Made by a program: the position numbers and the translations under genes. Shown here piece by piece: positions 42,831 to 55,251 of a stretch of 64,000 bases of DNA. This DNA is from Pogonophryne albipinna (lineage: Eukaryota; Chordata; Actinopteri; Perciformes; Artedidraconidae): NCBI GenBank assembly GCA_028583405.1, contig CM053243.1:27866116-27930115 (forward strand), in the 5' to 3' direction. The notes beneath the pieces were generated by a model, which was given only the letters and a program-made list of their open reading frames with translations, ran no database searches and was not told where the DNA came from. Within the stretch, counting starts at the first letter, position 1. The number at the start of each line of letters is the position of its first letter.

Positions 42831-45800
42831 CATGTGTGGAGTTCTGTGTCTATCATCAGTTAAGTGCTCTTAACATGTATGTCGAAAGTGATCTTGCTTG
42901 TTACACTTCAGGGACAAATTATCACCCTTGTATTAAAAGCTAGTTGAAATGGTCTGAAGTGAAAGAGTATCGGAATTCTGGAGTTTCAAAAAAAGGTTGA
43001 CACAATAATGGAGGTTTGATTTTTATAGAAAAAGAGCAGACTATTCAAAACATCATACAATGAACTGCTAATGCACTGCCTTGATTTCATTCTTTTGACA
43101 AAGCATTTACACCTGTGCATTAAGAAGATTTTTTTAGGAAAAATGTTCTTTCCTGTTCTACTTTTAAAGTCAAACTTGCATTAAATCCTTTCAAACTTTC
43201 CGTGGGTTCGTACTTAATTACTCACAATATTTATTTGTTCCACTTTAACTCGCAAGCTTGTTTATGGCTCCAAGTTGCAAAAAGTTCTGGTGCTGCACTG
43301 AATTTGTTAAGCTCTCCTTTGCAAAGTGTGATTAGTAAGCAGTGGCAGTCACTGACAGTTACATTAGCCTAGCATTAGCCTAGGATGTTAATTTGTTTGC
43401 AGATTCTAACACAACCTGTATAAAACATGCAGTGCAAGCTTCACAGCACTTTCCCAGAGCTTTAAGGCATGGCCGTGAGTTTCTGTGAGTAAAGCCTGAA
43501 TAATGACAGCTATGCTTTAGCCTATACCTTGACCCTTCACCCCTTTTACTGAACTATAAACAATAAATGGTCTCAAGGTTAGCACCCTTTCTGAAAGGTA
43601 AATAAAAAACATGATGATACACTTAAAATACCTGCAAACTGTACTCTCTTTGTCCTTGCTTCTCTTTTAATACATAGTGCAGGATATAAGTTATAAACCC
43701 AACGGATGTCAAACTGTAAGAATACCAGACTCGGCTTTGCAAGCACCAGGGGACTGATCTGTTTGAGGATGCATCCACATTTTTGATTGGATTATGTAAA
43801 AAAAAAATTGAATTCTAAATCCATTTGACTGAGACTCTGTGAAGGCTGTCCAGGGACGGAGACATCATTATGAATATTAATTGTTAATAATTATCCTTCT
43901 CCTCAGGGTAACTCGTATTTCAGGACAGTGGAAGTTGATTTAGAGAGAAAAAAAAGAGAACGAGAGAGATGGAGAGGAAGACAGAAAGCACAGGAACTAA
44001 GCGAAGGGATTTTTACTGACACCCACAGATTTTCTTCAGCTTGTCAGAAAAACTCTCTGTTGTATATATTGCTTAGTGACTTGAAGCATTAACATGGAAT
44101 CCAGATTAGCGTCAGACCATCTGCTTTTGAATAATTGTATTCACTCAGAGGATTTCATTTAATACCAACACAGTAAAGAGAAGTGTCGTGAATGTTCTGA
44201 ACATTTTTATAAGAGCGGCTGTCTTTATTAAAAGTCCAAGGACACTTTACGTCTTCACAGCATTCAGTTTTTGCGCAGATGATGAATCAACCTTTGCCAG
44301 TTTCCAGGCTTTTGTCTGAATGTGTGTGGTGCCGCTCTTTACAATGATTTTAGACTGTTCACACATTTCTTTTCAATACATGTTTTAAAATAATGTGTTG
44401 TATTTTTTAAAACATGAATTGTGAAATCAAGTCCATATGTAGCCAGATCATTCAAATCTTCAGGTCCAATACCTAAAGCACATGCCTACAATCACAATTG
44501 TATCTTCTATGTAGGCATGTCTAATGGAACAAATGCCTTAATTATTCACTTTCTTAATTTATTTGACTTTCCTAAAAATTAAATAGAATTGAAAGTGATA
44601 TAGGAATTGTAAAAATGACCGTAGCTGTATCTGTTTGCTCAGCAAAAATGCCAAATAATCTGGTTGGAATTTCTATGCTATCCCTTTAAAGAAAGGGTTG
44701 CAATGATGCAATAGTGATGACACTTTAACAATCCACCTCATATCCTGTCAGGCATCACAATAAGAGGCTCAATAATGTCAAGCCAATGTGCTTAACAAGA
44801 CCGCAGTCTTCTTAGAGTCAAATGATCTCCCTTGACTGTTTCCAGGAAATTGTTTCCAGCGTCGTCTTCAATCACGAGTGTGCGGAGCAGATGAACATTA
44901 TGGAGAAGCGAACTGACAGGCATTTATCTACAGTGAATAGCATCTCTCTGAGATCTCACTGCGGACTTAGTGCACGCTCGAGAAGTCAATCTGAACAGCA
45001 CTTGAGCCTTATTGGTCGGAATTTCTGGGAATATGTCAAATACAGATTTTAATCTATTTATATTGAATTCTGCATTGCCTGCACATTTACCCATGTTAAT
45101 GAAATGCAATCTTGAAATTATCTTCTATTTATCTGATTATCTGGGGGCAAGGGGCTATTTTCGGGGGTTCCAGTGTATCCAACTGCAACTTTTTCTCTCA
45201 CTGAATTTTACCTGAAATTGGGAGGTCCATGTCCCTATGCACCTCAGTCCTAGGCATCCCGAAAAAGAATATACAATACAACCCTAATATTGTCAGGGAG
45301 CTTCTGGTTTCTTTTTTCAAGCATATGACATCATTTTGTTCCCAATAACATCTTTAGAGAAACAAAGAGCGAGCTTCCTTACAAAACAGAGCAAAAAAGA
45401 GCAAAAAGCATGTACGGTCTGATTTGAGAATAGGTTCCTGTTTGCCACCAAGAAGATACGCATGAAAATCCACTCAGCTGATATGCAGCAGAGATACAGT
45501 AGTTTTATAAAAAATAGTTGTCTTTTCATTTCAAATACAAAATGAAGCATGCTATACTGAATGTACGAAAGGTCAAACAAACATACAATGTTACAAGGCT
45601 ATTAAACTGCGCACACTAATATTGAAAGAAGAAGATGTTGCAACAACTTATTTATATGTATAGCTTGAGCTCACTTTATCTACATGTACTTAATGAATAT
45701 TTTTTTAATTGATATTGTTCAACTTTAAATCACTGTAGCAACCAACGGTGCAGTGAAATGCCGACCCTGCAAGTTACTATTCCTTAAATGTTGCCCAAAC

Positions 45801-46628
45801 TGATTAGGACACTTGATTGGACGTGCACTGAGTTCCAAATGTAGTTTTGAAGCTCATTGAAAGCTCATGGCTATGGTGGTAAAGGTCGAAGCTAAATTCC
45901 ACCACAGCATGACATGTAACATGGCTCTAAACCAGACAAATTAATACAGAAAGAAAATATGAAATATACAATGTTCTCAATCGCCTGTGCTATAGGGTGG
46001 GGTTTAGTTGGGTGCAGAAAGTGTTTCTCTTCTATGATGGTTTCTTTAAAACATGACTGTAATCTTTCCCTGCATGGTTATGCCTTCCAGACGGTTTTCA
46101 CAATAGCAATATGATCCTGCAGGATATTATAGGTGAGGACAAAATTAGGTTTGAGTGCTGAATTCACTTAGAGAAGCAGTTATCCTAAATGTATTTCATT
46201 TGAATAGAGCACACACGTATAATATCATTAGAGACTGTGGATATCTCAAATGATCTACAATCACAATTAAAATAAAGCTGTGTGATGACTCTGAATATGT
46301 TACACATTTAATTGGTCTTAATTGGTTTTCACAAGGACTCCACACAAGAAAAGAATGTGGAAAAACAAACGTTAACAAAAAATGGTGCCATTTTGCCATC
46401 ACATAACATTTTCCATTCAGAGTTTCATCAGCCTACACAAAGAGTTTTCAACTTCATTCTCTGAATCTATGTCAAATGAGTGGGGCACACAAAAAAAACG
46501 CAGGACCTTGAGAGAATTATAGACTACAATAATTAGAACATGTTTTATCATTTGGAGGATTTTCCACCACCCATGCATCTCACCTCCACAGCGTTTCAGT
46601 TCTGACCTTGAACTAAAAACTGTCTTTA
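42831..46628. other. AT-rich non-coding stretch, no gene seen
   Basis: Short frames only, none with domain character. The 43850-44000 and 44700-45060 sections are more balanced in composition. No element ends recognised. Confidence 0.4.
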
Positions 46629-46630
46629 TA

Positions 46631-47931
46631 CAGTTTTTCTCGATTGCTAACACACTAAAATTCTACATAAAGCACAATTATTTTAACTGACACTCAAAGA
46701 GCAAAACATCGGCTCAAATCTCCAAAACTCTAAACACGTTTTCAGCTTTTCACACAATTTGCAAATCAACATGACACTTTGTGCAAACCACTGCACACGT
46801 TTCTCCACGTAAGACACAGGAATCTGACATAAAGTCACGTGTTAGCAGGTTTAAAACACTGATATTCAAAATGCCTCACATATGGACCAATTGGATCAAG
46901 AAACACGTTCCACCTGACCAAACACCTGATAGCATGATCGTTGGCTCATCAATCAGGATGTTAGCACTATAAAAAGACCACAGGTGAGTACTTTCTTACA
47001 GCAACAATGGAAGCCAACATGGAAGCAAGAGCAAGAGGAAGAGGAGAGGAGGAGGAAGAGTACTCTCTAATGAAATGAAATGTTATCAACCATGGTTTGA
47101 CGATGAGAGAGGCTGGACAGAGGGTTCAGCCTAATCCAAGCCGATGTACTGTCGCCTCTGTAATCCGGACACTTAGACTTGAAAACAGGTTAGTTACCAG
47201 TTTGTAGCTCTGCATAATTCATGATATATCAGTGTTTATATCTGTTGTGTGAAACGTATTTACTTCATTACTGTAATTGAATTGTTGGCATGTTGCATAC
47301 TATAACTGTACAAAGATCCTGCACAATGTACTGTGGTAAACTTACTTTTATGCAACACACACACACACTGACCAACCACTCTGTCTTTGTTGTTTATCCG
47401 AAGGACTGAGAAACAAAGAGGTGGAAGGCTAAGGATGTTCAATGAAGCACAGGAAGCAGCCGTTACAAACTGGGTTTTGGCAAACAATGCCATCACACTT
47501 AGAGAGATCCGAAGCATAGTAACTATGTGCTGAGATGCATGTTGTACAATGTTATCTTTGAATAAAATGTGATTTGTTTCAACAACTCATTTGTATTTCT
47601 TCCTGTATTTCTGTAAACTCAAGCAATCTTTCTCTGCAGAAACCTCTATGCACAGAGCATAGCCCATAAAAGATTAACGTGCTTTAGATGATGCTCAGCA
47701 GTGTGTAGTTGGGTGGTCAAACAATCTAGTATTAAGAATGAAGTGTGTTATATTTGGTGCTAAAGTTTGCATTCAGTAAGTGTTTATGTAGTTTTGAGTG
47801 CAGTTCTTCATTTAGCAGGAGAAATGAGGAGTTTTGCACTTTGGGTGTGTGTTTTTGTGAATTGTGTTTAGTGTTCCGAGAAACTGAGCAATTTAAAAAA
47901 AAAAACGTGTTTTAGCAATCGAGAAAAACTG
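46631..47931 (+). mobile_element. Tc1-like (IS630/mariner) DNA transposon, deleted
   Basis: Inverted ends CAGTTTTTCTCGATTGCTAA..CAC at 46631 and the complement at 47931, about 27 bp with few differences. TA lies on each side (46629-46630, 47932-47933), the target of the Tc1/mariner superfamily. The interior has a transposase N-terminal fragment (47007-47533) but no room for a full catalytic DDE domain, so this 1.3-kb copy is non-autonomous. A short CA run lies near 47350. Confidence 0.8.
47007..47533 (+). pseudogene. Tc1-like transposase, DNA-binding part only
   Basis: Starts at an ATG near 47007 with an RGRGEE-rich basic/acidic leader. A stop soon after (SLMK, then TGA) is followed in frame by NVINHGLTMREAGQRVQPNP and VASVIRTLRLENR, a helix-turn-helix typical of these transposases. 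A gap of about 200 bases (intron or insertion) precedes RTEKQRGGRLRMFNEAQEA and NAITLREIRSIV, the second helix-turn-helix (PAIRED-like). The DDE catalytic domain is absent. Confidence 0.7.
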
Positions 47932-47933
47932 TA

Positions 47934-50900
47934 AGAGAAAGTTTCCCATAAATGTGTTTCGAATCAATACATCTACACTTTCACCTCTTTACCTCATTAT
48001 CTCCCTTTTCGTAGATACATGTACTCAAGCTGTGTGTTCTGGTATCTGATAGTGTTTGATTGCTTTTTTGTTAACTGTTTTGAATTATTCAAGGCATTGT
48101 TATTTATGAGTAAATGATCATTATGTTGCTCTGTGTTAACTCAGAGATGTTACATCTAATTCACAAGCAGGAATTAAATTATATAAAAGCTTTGAACATT
48201 CATGTTTCACTTAGTCCTTTTTTTTCTCTTGTAAGGACAAGCTAGGCTACTCAGGAATGTCCCCATCTGTCAAGTAAATGGAAGTAGAAATGTATCAGGA
48301 CACATTCTTGCGCATGACACAGAGAGAGGATAGGACTGGCCTATTTCCCATATAAATCCTTTTAAACTGTCACCTGAATGACATGCATTGGGGCCATTTG
48401 CTTATTCATTTATTATAAACCATTTATTATTTTAGATATTGGTAAAAAGTGATCCAAACAGGCTGGGTCACAAAAAGGAGTTAGAGTGACACACTCTAAA
48501 CACATCTTGCTTTGCTCCATGCTGTGCAATACTGTGTGATATTGGCATGTTTTTCTTTGGGGCTTCACTTTGTAGGGCTTATTCTGCTTCCTCTTAAATT
48601 GTTTATTAAAAATGGTCTCAACTGTTAACTGTCCAAACACTCTTACACTCTGGATGAATGTACAACAGGGTCATGCCAGGTATTCATTTTCATCTGAAGT
48701 TCTGGTTAACACCGGATATGGACAAACACGTTTTCCATGTTCATGCCCAGAACATTAAACTAAAATGTAGTAACAAACGGCTTTGTACCAAAGCTATACA
48801 AATAACGGCTGCATTTCTACGAATAAGAGTGCACACAATGTTATACATCCCATTTTGATACTGATACATCTCAAAATACAACATTGTCTTGGAAATGCAA
48901 GGCAAGAAATATGTCCTGACAGAAGATTACCATGTGGTATTGGAGCTTAAAGAAGTGTCTGAACCCACTACACACTACTAATATTCTCAGGAGTTGTGTA
49001 AATGAGGTTTTAAAATGCTAATTGCAATGATCTCTCTGGCAATAAGCTGATACGTAGCCTGATGTTTCACCAGTGTAAATAGCGCCTAAGGCGAGACAGT
49101 TTGCACATTTTTCATCAGTACTTGTGGTGGAAGGGTATACAAGGCTGAATCAAATTATAACATTTTTTATGCCTCAAGTAGCCACCAGATAGTCTAATAA
49201 ATCAATAGCATTTCCATGAATACTAATTGTGGTTGCAGGGATAGGTGGCATAGCCGACAGGTGGGTTTTTGATCAGGACTCGAGAACCAGCCAGTCGAGT
49301 CCTCTGCTTCTCCTGCCAGGCCCCACAGAGGCTCACTGCTACCCCTTTGAAGTTGAGGTGCAAAATCAATTGAACACGTCTGGGAGTAAATGAACTTGTT
49401 TGGAGCTTAATTTCCAACGGCTGAAGGCTTTCTACTAAGTTATTCATGAAAACAGGTGGGACATTTCTCTTCCTACTTTAAGAGATATGTATTTCATGGC
49501 TGGGCATTGAAGGAAGCCATTGGCCTCTGTGAATAATAAACTATTGAATCTGTTTGTCTTAACTTCAGGCAAAAATATTTTACACTTTGACAAGGAATCA
49601 AACTCAAAATAGAAATGTTATTCCTCAGAATAGGTTGGGGTTTTTTTTAGCTGCTGAAAAATCCTTGCCACCACTTTAACCCTTTCATTATGTTTCGCTT
49701 TTTATGTAGATTTCATCAGACTTAATTGATTTGACATTTTACGCTCAGTTTGAGGCGTTTTACCAATACCACCATCTCAGTCAGGGGTTCTCCATTAGGC
49801 TGCTTTGAGCCACGACATTTCTATTTGTAGAAACAAGAACATGTTTTAAATAGCTATTTTAAGGTTACCAGTCAATTTGGCAAAAGACTTCTTCTGACTT
49901 TTTCTCAAATTATTTAAAAATGAAACATGCTCATCAAGTAATTTGGAAAGCAATCATCCTTGCTTCTTATTCTAGCATTAATGTGGTTTTTGATCAAAGC
50001 AAGATATCTACTGGACTGCTGCCTTTGGGGCCCTTTCAGTGAATACTGATTTTGAACTTTTGTATCAAAGAATATTGAATAACACTAACTTTTTACATGT
50101 TTTAGAGGCAGAAGCAGAAGTATAGTTGTCTCGGGAAAAAATGCATTTATAAGGGTACATTAACATAAAATCAAAACACATGTTTTATTCATCTATTTAC
50201 ACAAGCATGTTCTCATGATTGCATGTGACTTTCTATAAATCTGGGAAATAAAAGCCACAGTTACAAACATTGCTTGTGAATGATTAACATTTTAATATAT
50301 TATCTTTGTCAAGTGGGGCAAATAACCGATATTCTAAATAAAGTTTATCTCCTGATTGTTAACATTAAAATATTACATATTTATAACCACAGTTTACCTC
50401 AGCGCTTATGAGTGCACGTTCAGCTTACGTTACAGTAACATTCTAAAGTGAAACTTTTATTTGACCCTAATTAGCTCCATGCCTCTGGACCTTCTTTTGT
50501 AACACTAGAACATACTCTACTTACACAACCTCAAAGAAGTGATAATGGACTACTGTTCTTCGACCAGAAAAAGGCAAATGAAACAGCAGCCCCGAGAAAA
50601 GAGAAATACAAAAAAGTAACTTGATTAGGGGAAAATGAAACAGTAAGACGGAAGAAAGTCTAAGCTCTTTAACTGGCGCTCCTTTGCATATAAATGAGAG
50701 ATTAGGCAGAAACGATATTTTACTGCCCGTTAGAATACATATGCCTAATTACAATATATTCATAAAGTGAGAGTGTAATTTCCACAAAGGAGATTACAAA
50801 TGAAGCACAAGGTCAGGAAAAGCCCTTTCTGTTCCTCGCATACCATTAGGATGATGGTGCTGATGCTGCAAAGACGCATGCTCATTGGTTCTCCTCAGAG

Positions 50901-51195
50901 ATTATGTTTTTTCAGACTAAGTATAAAGATAGGATAAAAGGAAGAGGAGTAAGTATTAATGAGTTATACCTTAATAATGTTAATGAAAACATGCAAACTG
51001 GGACATAGTTCATTTGGACTTTGTATACCCTTTCCTGTTTGAGAGGCCTCTGATTACTAACCCTGATTTATCTGAATTATAATGATCTCACAGTTTAGGA
51101 CAATCAACTGGGCTGGTATTTCTGATACTCATACTCTTCCAAGACTCAGTCCTCCCTATAATTGAAAATCAAAACCATACATACTTCAACTCGTT
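47934..51195. other. AT-rich non-coding stretch, no gene seen
   Basis: No gene or element end recognised. 50640-50940 contains octamer-like TTTGCATATAAAT and several TAATTA-type motifs without simple repeats, and is a candidate conserved non-coding element. Confidence 0.4.
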
Positions 51196-51199
51196 TTAA

Positions 51200-51577
51200 A
51201 GGTCACCAATTATGGAAAATCCACTTTTCCATGTCTTTTATACATAAACATGTGTCCCCTCTGTGTAAAGAGATTCTGAAAGTTTCAGGAAAAAGATTCA
51301 CCTGCCACCCCCCCCCTTATCACCTGAATCTCCTCCTAGAGCACCATTGTGTTCTTTTTAACCAGATATCTCTCAGAGGGGCGTGGGGAGGGGCTCCTTA
51401 TTTTCATCTAAAGTAAAAGACAGAGAATCAGCACTTTTGAAACAGGGCTGAAACAGAGGGGATTATGGGATGCTGCAATGATCTGCTTGGTGTTTGGAGC
51501 CAAACACTTCAGAGACATGTTTTGTATATATCTGAGACATATACTATATTGATGAAACACAGTATAATAGGGGACCT
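51200..51577. mobile_element. MITE with exact TTAA duplication
   Basis: Inverted ends AGGTCACCAATTATGG at 51200 and AGGTCCCCTATTATACTG read back from 51577. TTAA lies on both sides (51196-51199, 51578-51581). 378 bp, no coding frame. The tip resembles those at 30183 and 4306, suggesting one superfamily. Confidence 0.75.
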
Positions 51578-51581
51578 TTAA

Positions 51582-54500
51582 TGTATTTGTTCTCTTGCAT
51601 TAAAAAACAACAACTCTCAAATAAAATATCCCTTGAGGTCCAAGAACAAATGCAGCTAGTTTGCAGGTGTTTAGATCTCTGGTGAATGCTCTCTTACATG
51701 GATGATCAGGCTCCATATGAAGACCCAGCCTTTTCCACCTTCCCTCTGTGTGTATGAAAGGCTGAAGGCAGGTGATTTACAGTCTGATGCAGTGGCTTTA
51801 TAGTGTGGGTTGTGACCCACCAATGAGTTTTAAGAGACCTCAACAGGTCACTAAGGGGCCACCGACAAAAAACACTGTCAACAATAGACCATCTGTCAGT
51901 AAAATAGTTTTCATGCAACCACCCCTGTCAACCCCACATTTCCAAGTAGCTATTAAAGGAAGATTTCTCATAATTATTCAAGCCCTACATTTTACACTAA
52001 AATATGTGTTCACTGTCAAAATATCTGTGAAAGTTGCTTCACTGCTTAATTGCAGCTGTAGTGGTAGTCATAAGATTATAAATTAATAAAACAAGTGTGA
52101 AGCGCAAGACACAGTAGAGCATGTGTTTACCTCGATTCACCAGAGTATTGAGCATTGATAAATACATCCACCACACACTTCTTCTTGTTCATAGACACAA
52201 ATCAGTAGCTTGATGATTTTGAGTCAGACAGATGTACAAATCAGAAATCATTGCATATTTGTATTCATGTTGTTTGTTATGTATTTTACATTAAACTCTG
52301 AGTAAATACCTTTATCTGCATGTGTGTGTTTGAGTGTGTGAGAGATAACAAGAGATGGATCAAATGTATGCCATAAAGGCTTTACAAACAAACTGTGAAT
52401 TTCTCTACACATACTAATTGTGTCAAGACAAATATTTGATCAATCTTATATACTTAGAGATCTACTTATGGGTTTTCATTGCAGATTCTGAACATCCTCA
52501 ACATCCATATTTGTTTGTCTGTTTTTGTACGCAAGAAGTCTTATTTTGGCATGATAAAATAATCAAAAAACAGATATACTCTTCTAAGTGAGAAGTGTAT
52601 GTTGTAATTATGTGTATGGCAATGAGACCTAAATCAATATGTCACAAAAAATCACATTACTCTCTTACCTTACCGTCATATAATATAAAAGGAAGAAATG
52701 TTTGCTCCTTCATTTGGTTTAGTGAGACATTAATGAATAATTTCCTTACAATACCCTTGAGTTGTATTGTTTCAGTATTACGGTATATCCCAGACAAACT
52801 GAATGGCATGAATAGATTTGTTTAAAACAATCCCTATTATACACATAAATGCAATGACATGTTAACAATGAGACACACTCATGACAATGAATGAACATTT
52901 AACAGTAATCAATCACATTCAATGCTGTGGCTTGCTCATGTATTGCATCTTAATTTATCACTCTTCCCCAAATCAAATGTCACTGAGGAAGTCACTTGGA
53001 AATTCCTTGTCCAATTATTAGCATTTGAACGACTAAAAGCTCTTATTTCTGGTAATGCTCACCCGCAGTCCTTTCATTAGAACTTTAATGGAAATCGGTT
53101 ATCTCTGCCCTGTCTTTCAGGTGTTCAAAAGACCTTGCGTTAGTAAAATAATCCCCAAAGCCAGCACAATTACAGCTAATTCCATTTTAAATCAGTCAAA
53201 AGGTGACAAGACAGGGCACATTTCAAATGTTGGAAGGTGGTAAAAAAAATGAAATTTTGATTTCAATTATGTGGGCGTAATCTGAAGGGAAAATCTGGAT
53301 TAAAGCTCTAGAGCTAAAAAATGTGTGTACCATTAGGGTGGAGCAATGAACTATCAAACATATTCAAACTGTTTCATTGCACAAATTAAAGGAATTTGGT
53401 ATTCAATTTCACTGGAATTGTACCTTATGGTTCAACTTTGGTTGAAGCAGCAATTGTATGGGCATACAAATATGAACATAAAACTATTAATATCATCTCA
53501 ACTTTAGCAATTTATTTAACACAAACAACCAATAAATAATGATGTCACTTCTCGTGTGTCTATTCACTGAATTCAAACATTTTTTAACACTCAATCTTAA
53601 TTCTTACTCATGGGCCATTTGCTTTTAGAGCTGCATTGATTACATTTCCATTTTTTTTTCATGACCATGACCAGATGTGGCACACCTCCACAGCACATGC
53701 ATTCATTGATTTAAATTATCATATGATGAATACTGAAATATATGGGTAACATATTTATGAAATAAGCCCAAAAATGCATGCTTCAATATTTAAAATGCAT
53801 CTCCACACATGCATTTCACATGCGATTGTGAATGTAAATATTGTTATTGCCGTTGCTGTCATTTACGCTGGGGACATGTGCAATCGACTTTTTGTAATGG
53901 CCAATATTGTTCCCCAAAAAATGTGTTGAAAATGAATGGAAAAATATCCTATCCAATTTCAATAATTGCAAATAACTATTAGGGTAGGAAATCGTGAAAA
54001 GAAAAAAATAGATATATATTGTGTTAGATTATTTTTAGATTCAGATTTGTCCTCCAACACTGATCAAGCCAACACGCAACAGAAAGACATTGTTGTTCAC
54101 TGCTTCAAAGTACTGAGAGTGGAGTCTTGGTCATTACAAGGTACCACGAGAAAGCAATCACAGGTGAGAAACAAACTGGTCTACAACCTCTTCCAACTAA
54201 CTGTATTTAGAGACAGCTGGTGTTGACAAGAATCCTTTAGAGATTGCCTTGGTGGACAGGTATGAGTCTTATGCTGGCGCCTTGGTTTTTCTGTGCTTGT
54301 GTACAGATGTACAACAAACTACTGAGGTTAATCAACAATCCCTCTCTGCTCTCTGTCTTTCATCCCTCCAGATGGGACCCTGCCTCATCTGGAGGGAATA
54401 TTGGCGGAGTGTTTGTTCCTTGATTGGCTTTGGGGGAGCAATCCATACAGATGTGTCTGTTTCGCTCATGTGGATCAGATTTCAGGATGGGCAAAGGCAG

Positions 54501-55250
54501 TGTGAAGCCATCAGATCTTTCTCTAAATGGTCTTTGGGTCCAGGGAGTGGCTGCTGGTCATCCAGTCCCAAGCATTGACTCGTGATGAAACAGTCAGGCT
54601 TTCTGTCGACTGTTTCATTAACTGGTTTTCTACACTGTTAAAGGTCTTAACAGCAATTACTTCTGGAACAGATAATTAATTGCATACTGTAGTGTATACT
54701 GTTGATACAAATAAATAAATAAATATATAAATAAATGACATTGTATTTCACAATCTCATAAAATACACAATGATTGTGTTTGTAATATAAATGTACTAAT
54801 GCTCCTGCAAAAGCAGTGAGACATAGTAAAATATATAATATATTAACCATAGAAATCAGAACAAATAATAACTCACACGGTCTAAGGCTACAAAGAAATA
54901 TGTTGACATAAAGAAGGGCTTTCAGTATTTCAGTAATAATGAAATGAAAGCACAGTTCACCCTTAGTCTCAGTCTGTATAAAGAGCAAAAAAGTAGCTTT
55001 CTGGTGTTTGTGACTCAAGGCTCTTAACAGTATTCAATGGACACAATTTTGCCGACTCACAGTATAACCGGGATCATGACAAGTGAGTGTTAAATAACTC
55101 CAAAGGTGATGAATGACTTCACCAGTACTCAGTGGCCAATGTGAAAAGTTGGAAGATACGTGTGGTGTAAAAGATGAACAGCAGTGTGGATGAGCAGAAC
55201 ATTAGCCATTGAAACTTGGCTGTTGCCTTCAAACAAACAGTAGTCCAGGC
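51582..55250. other. AT-rich non-coding stretch, no gene seen
   Basis: Short AT-driven frames only. 53000-53320 has balanced, motif-rich sequence without repeats and could be conserved non-coding DNA. An (AAAT)n-like run lies near 54707-54738. Confidence 0.4.
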
Positions 55251-55251
55251 A

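Noticed and set aside
42594..42833. Polyglutamine protein on the minus strand
   Set aside because: The Q run is the (GTT)n microsatellite inside a transposon; no other coding evidence.
41675..42834. Claiming an intact TTA duplication for the Harbinger-like element at 41678
   Set aside because: The right flank reads CATG, so no matching 3-bp duplication can be shown.
54249..54578. 109-codon plus-strand frame
   Set aside because: No domain, no conserved pattern, odd cysteine/tryptophan composition; probably chance.
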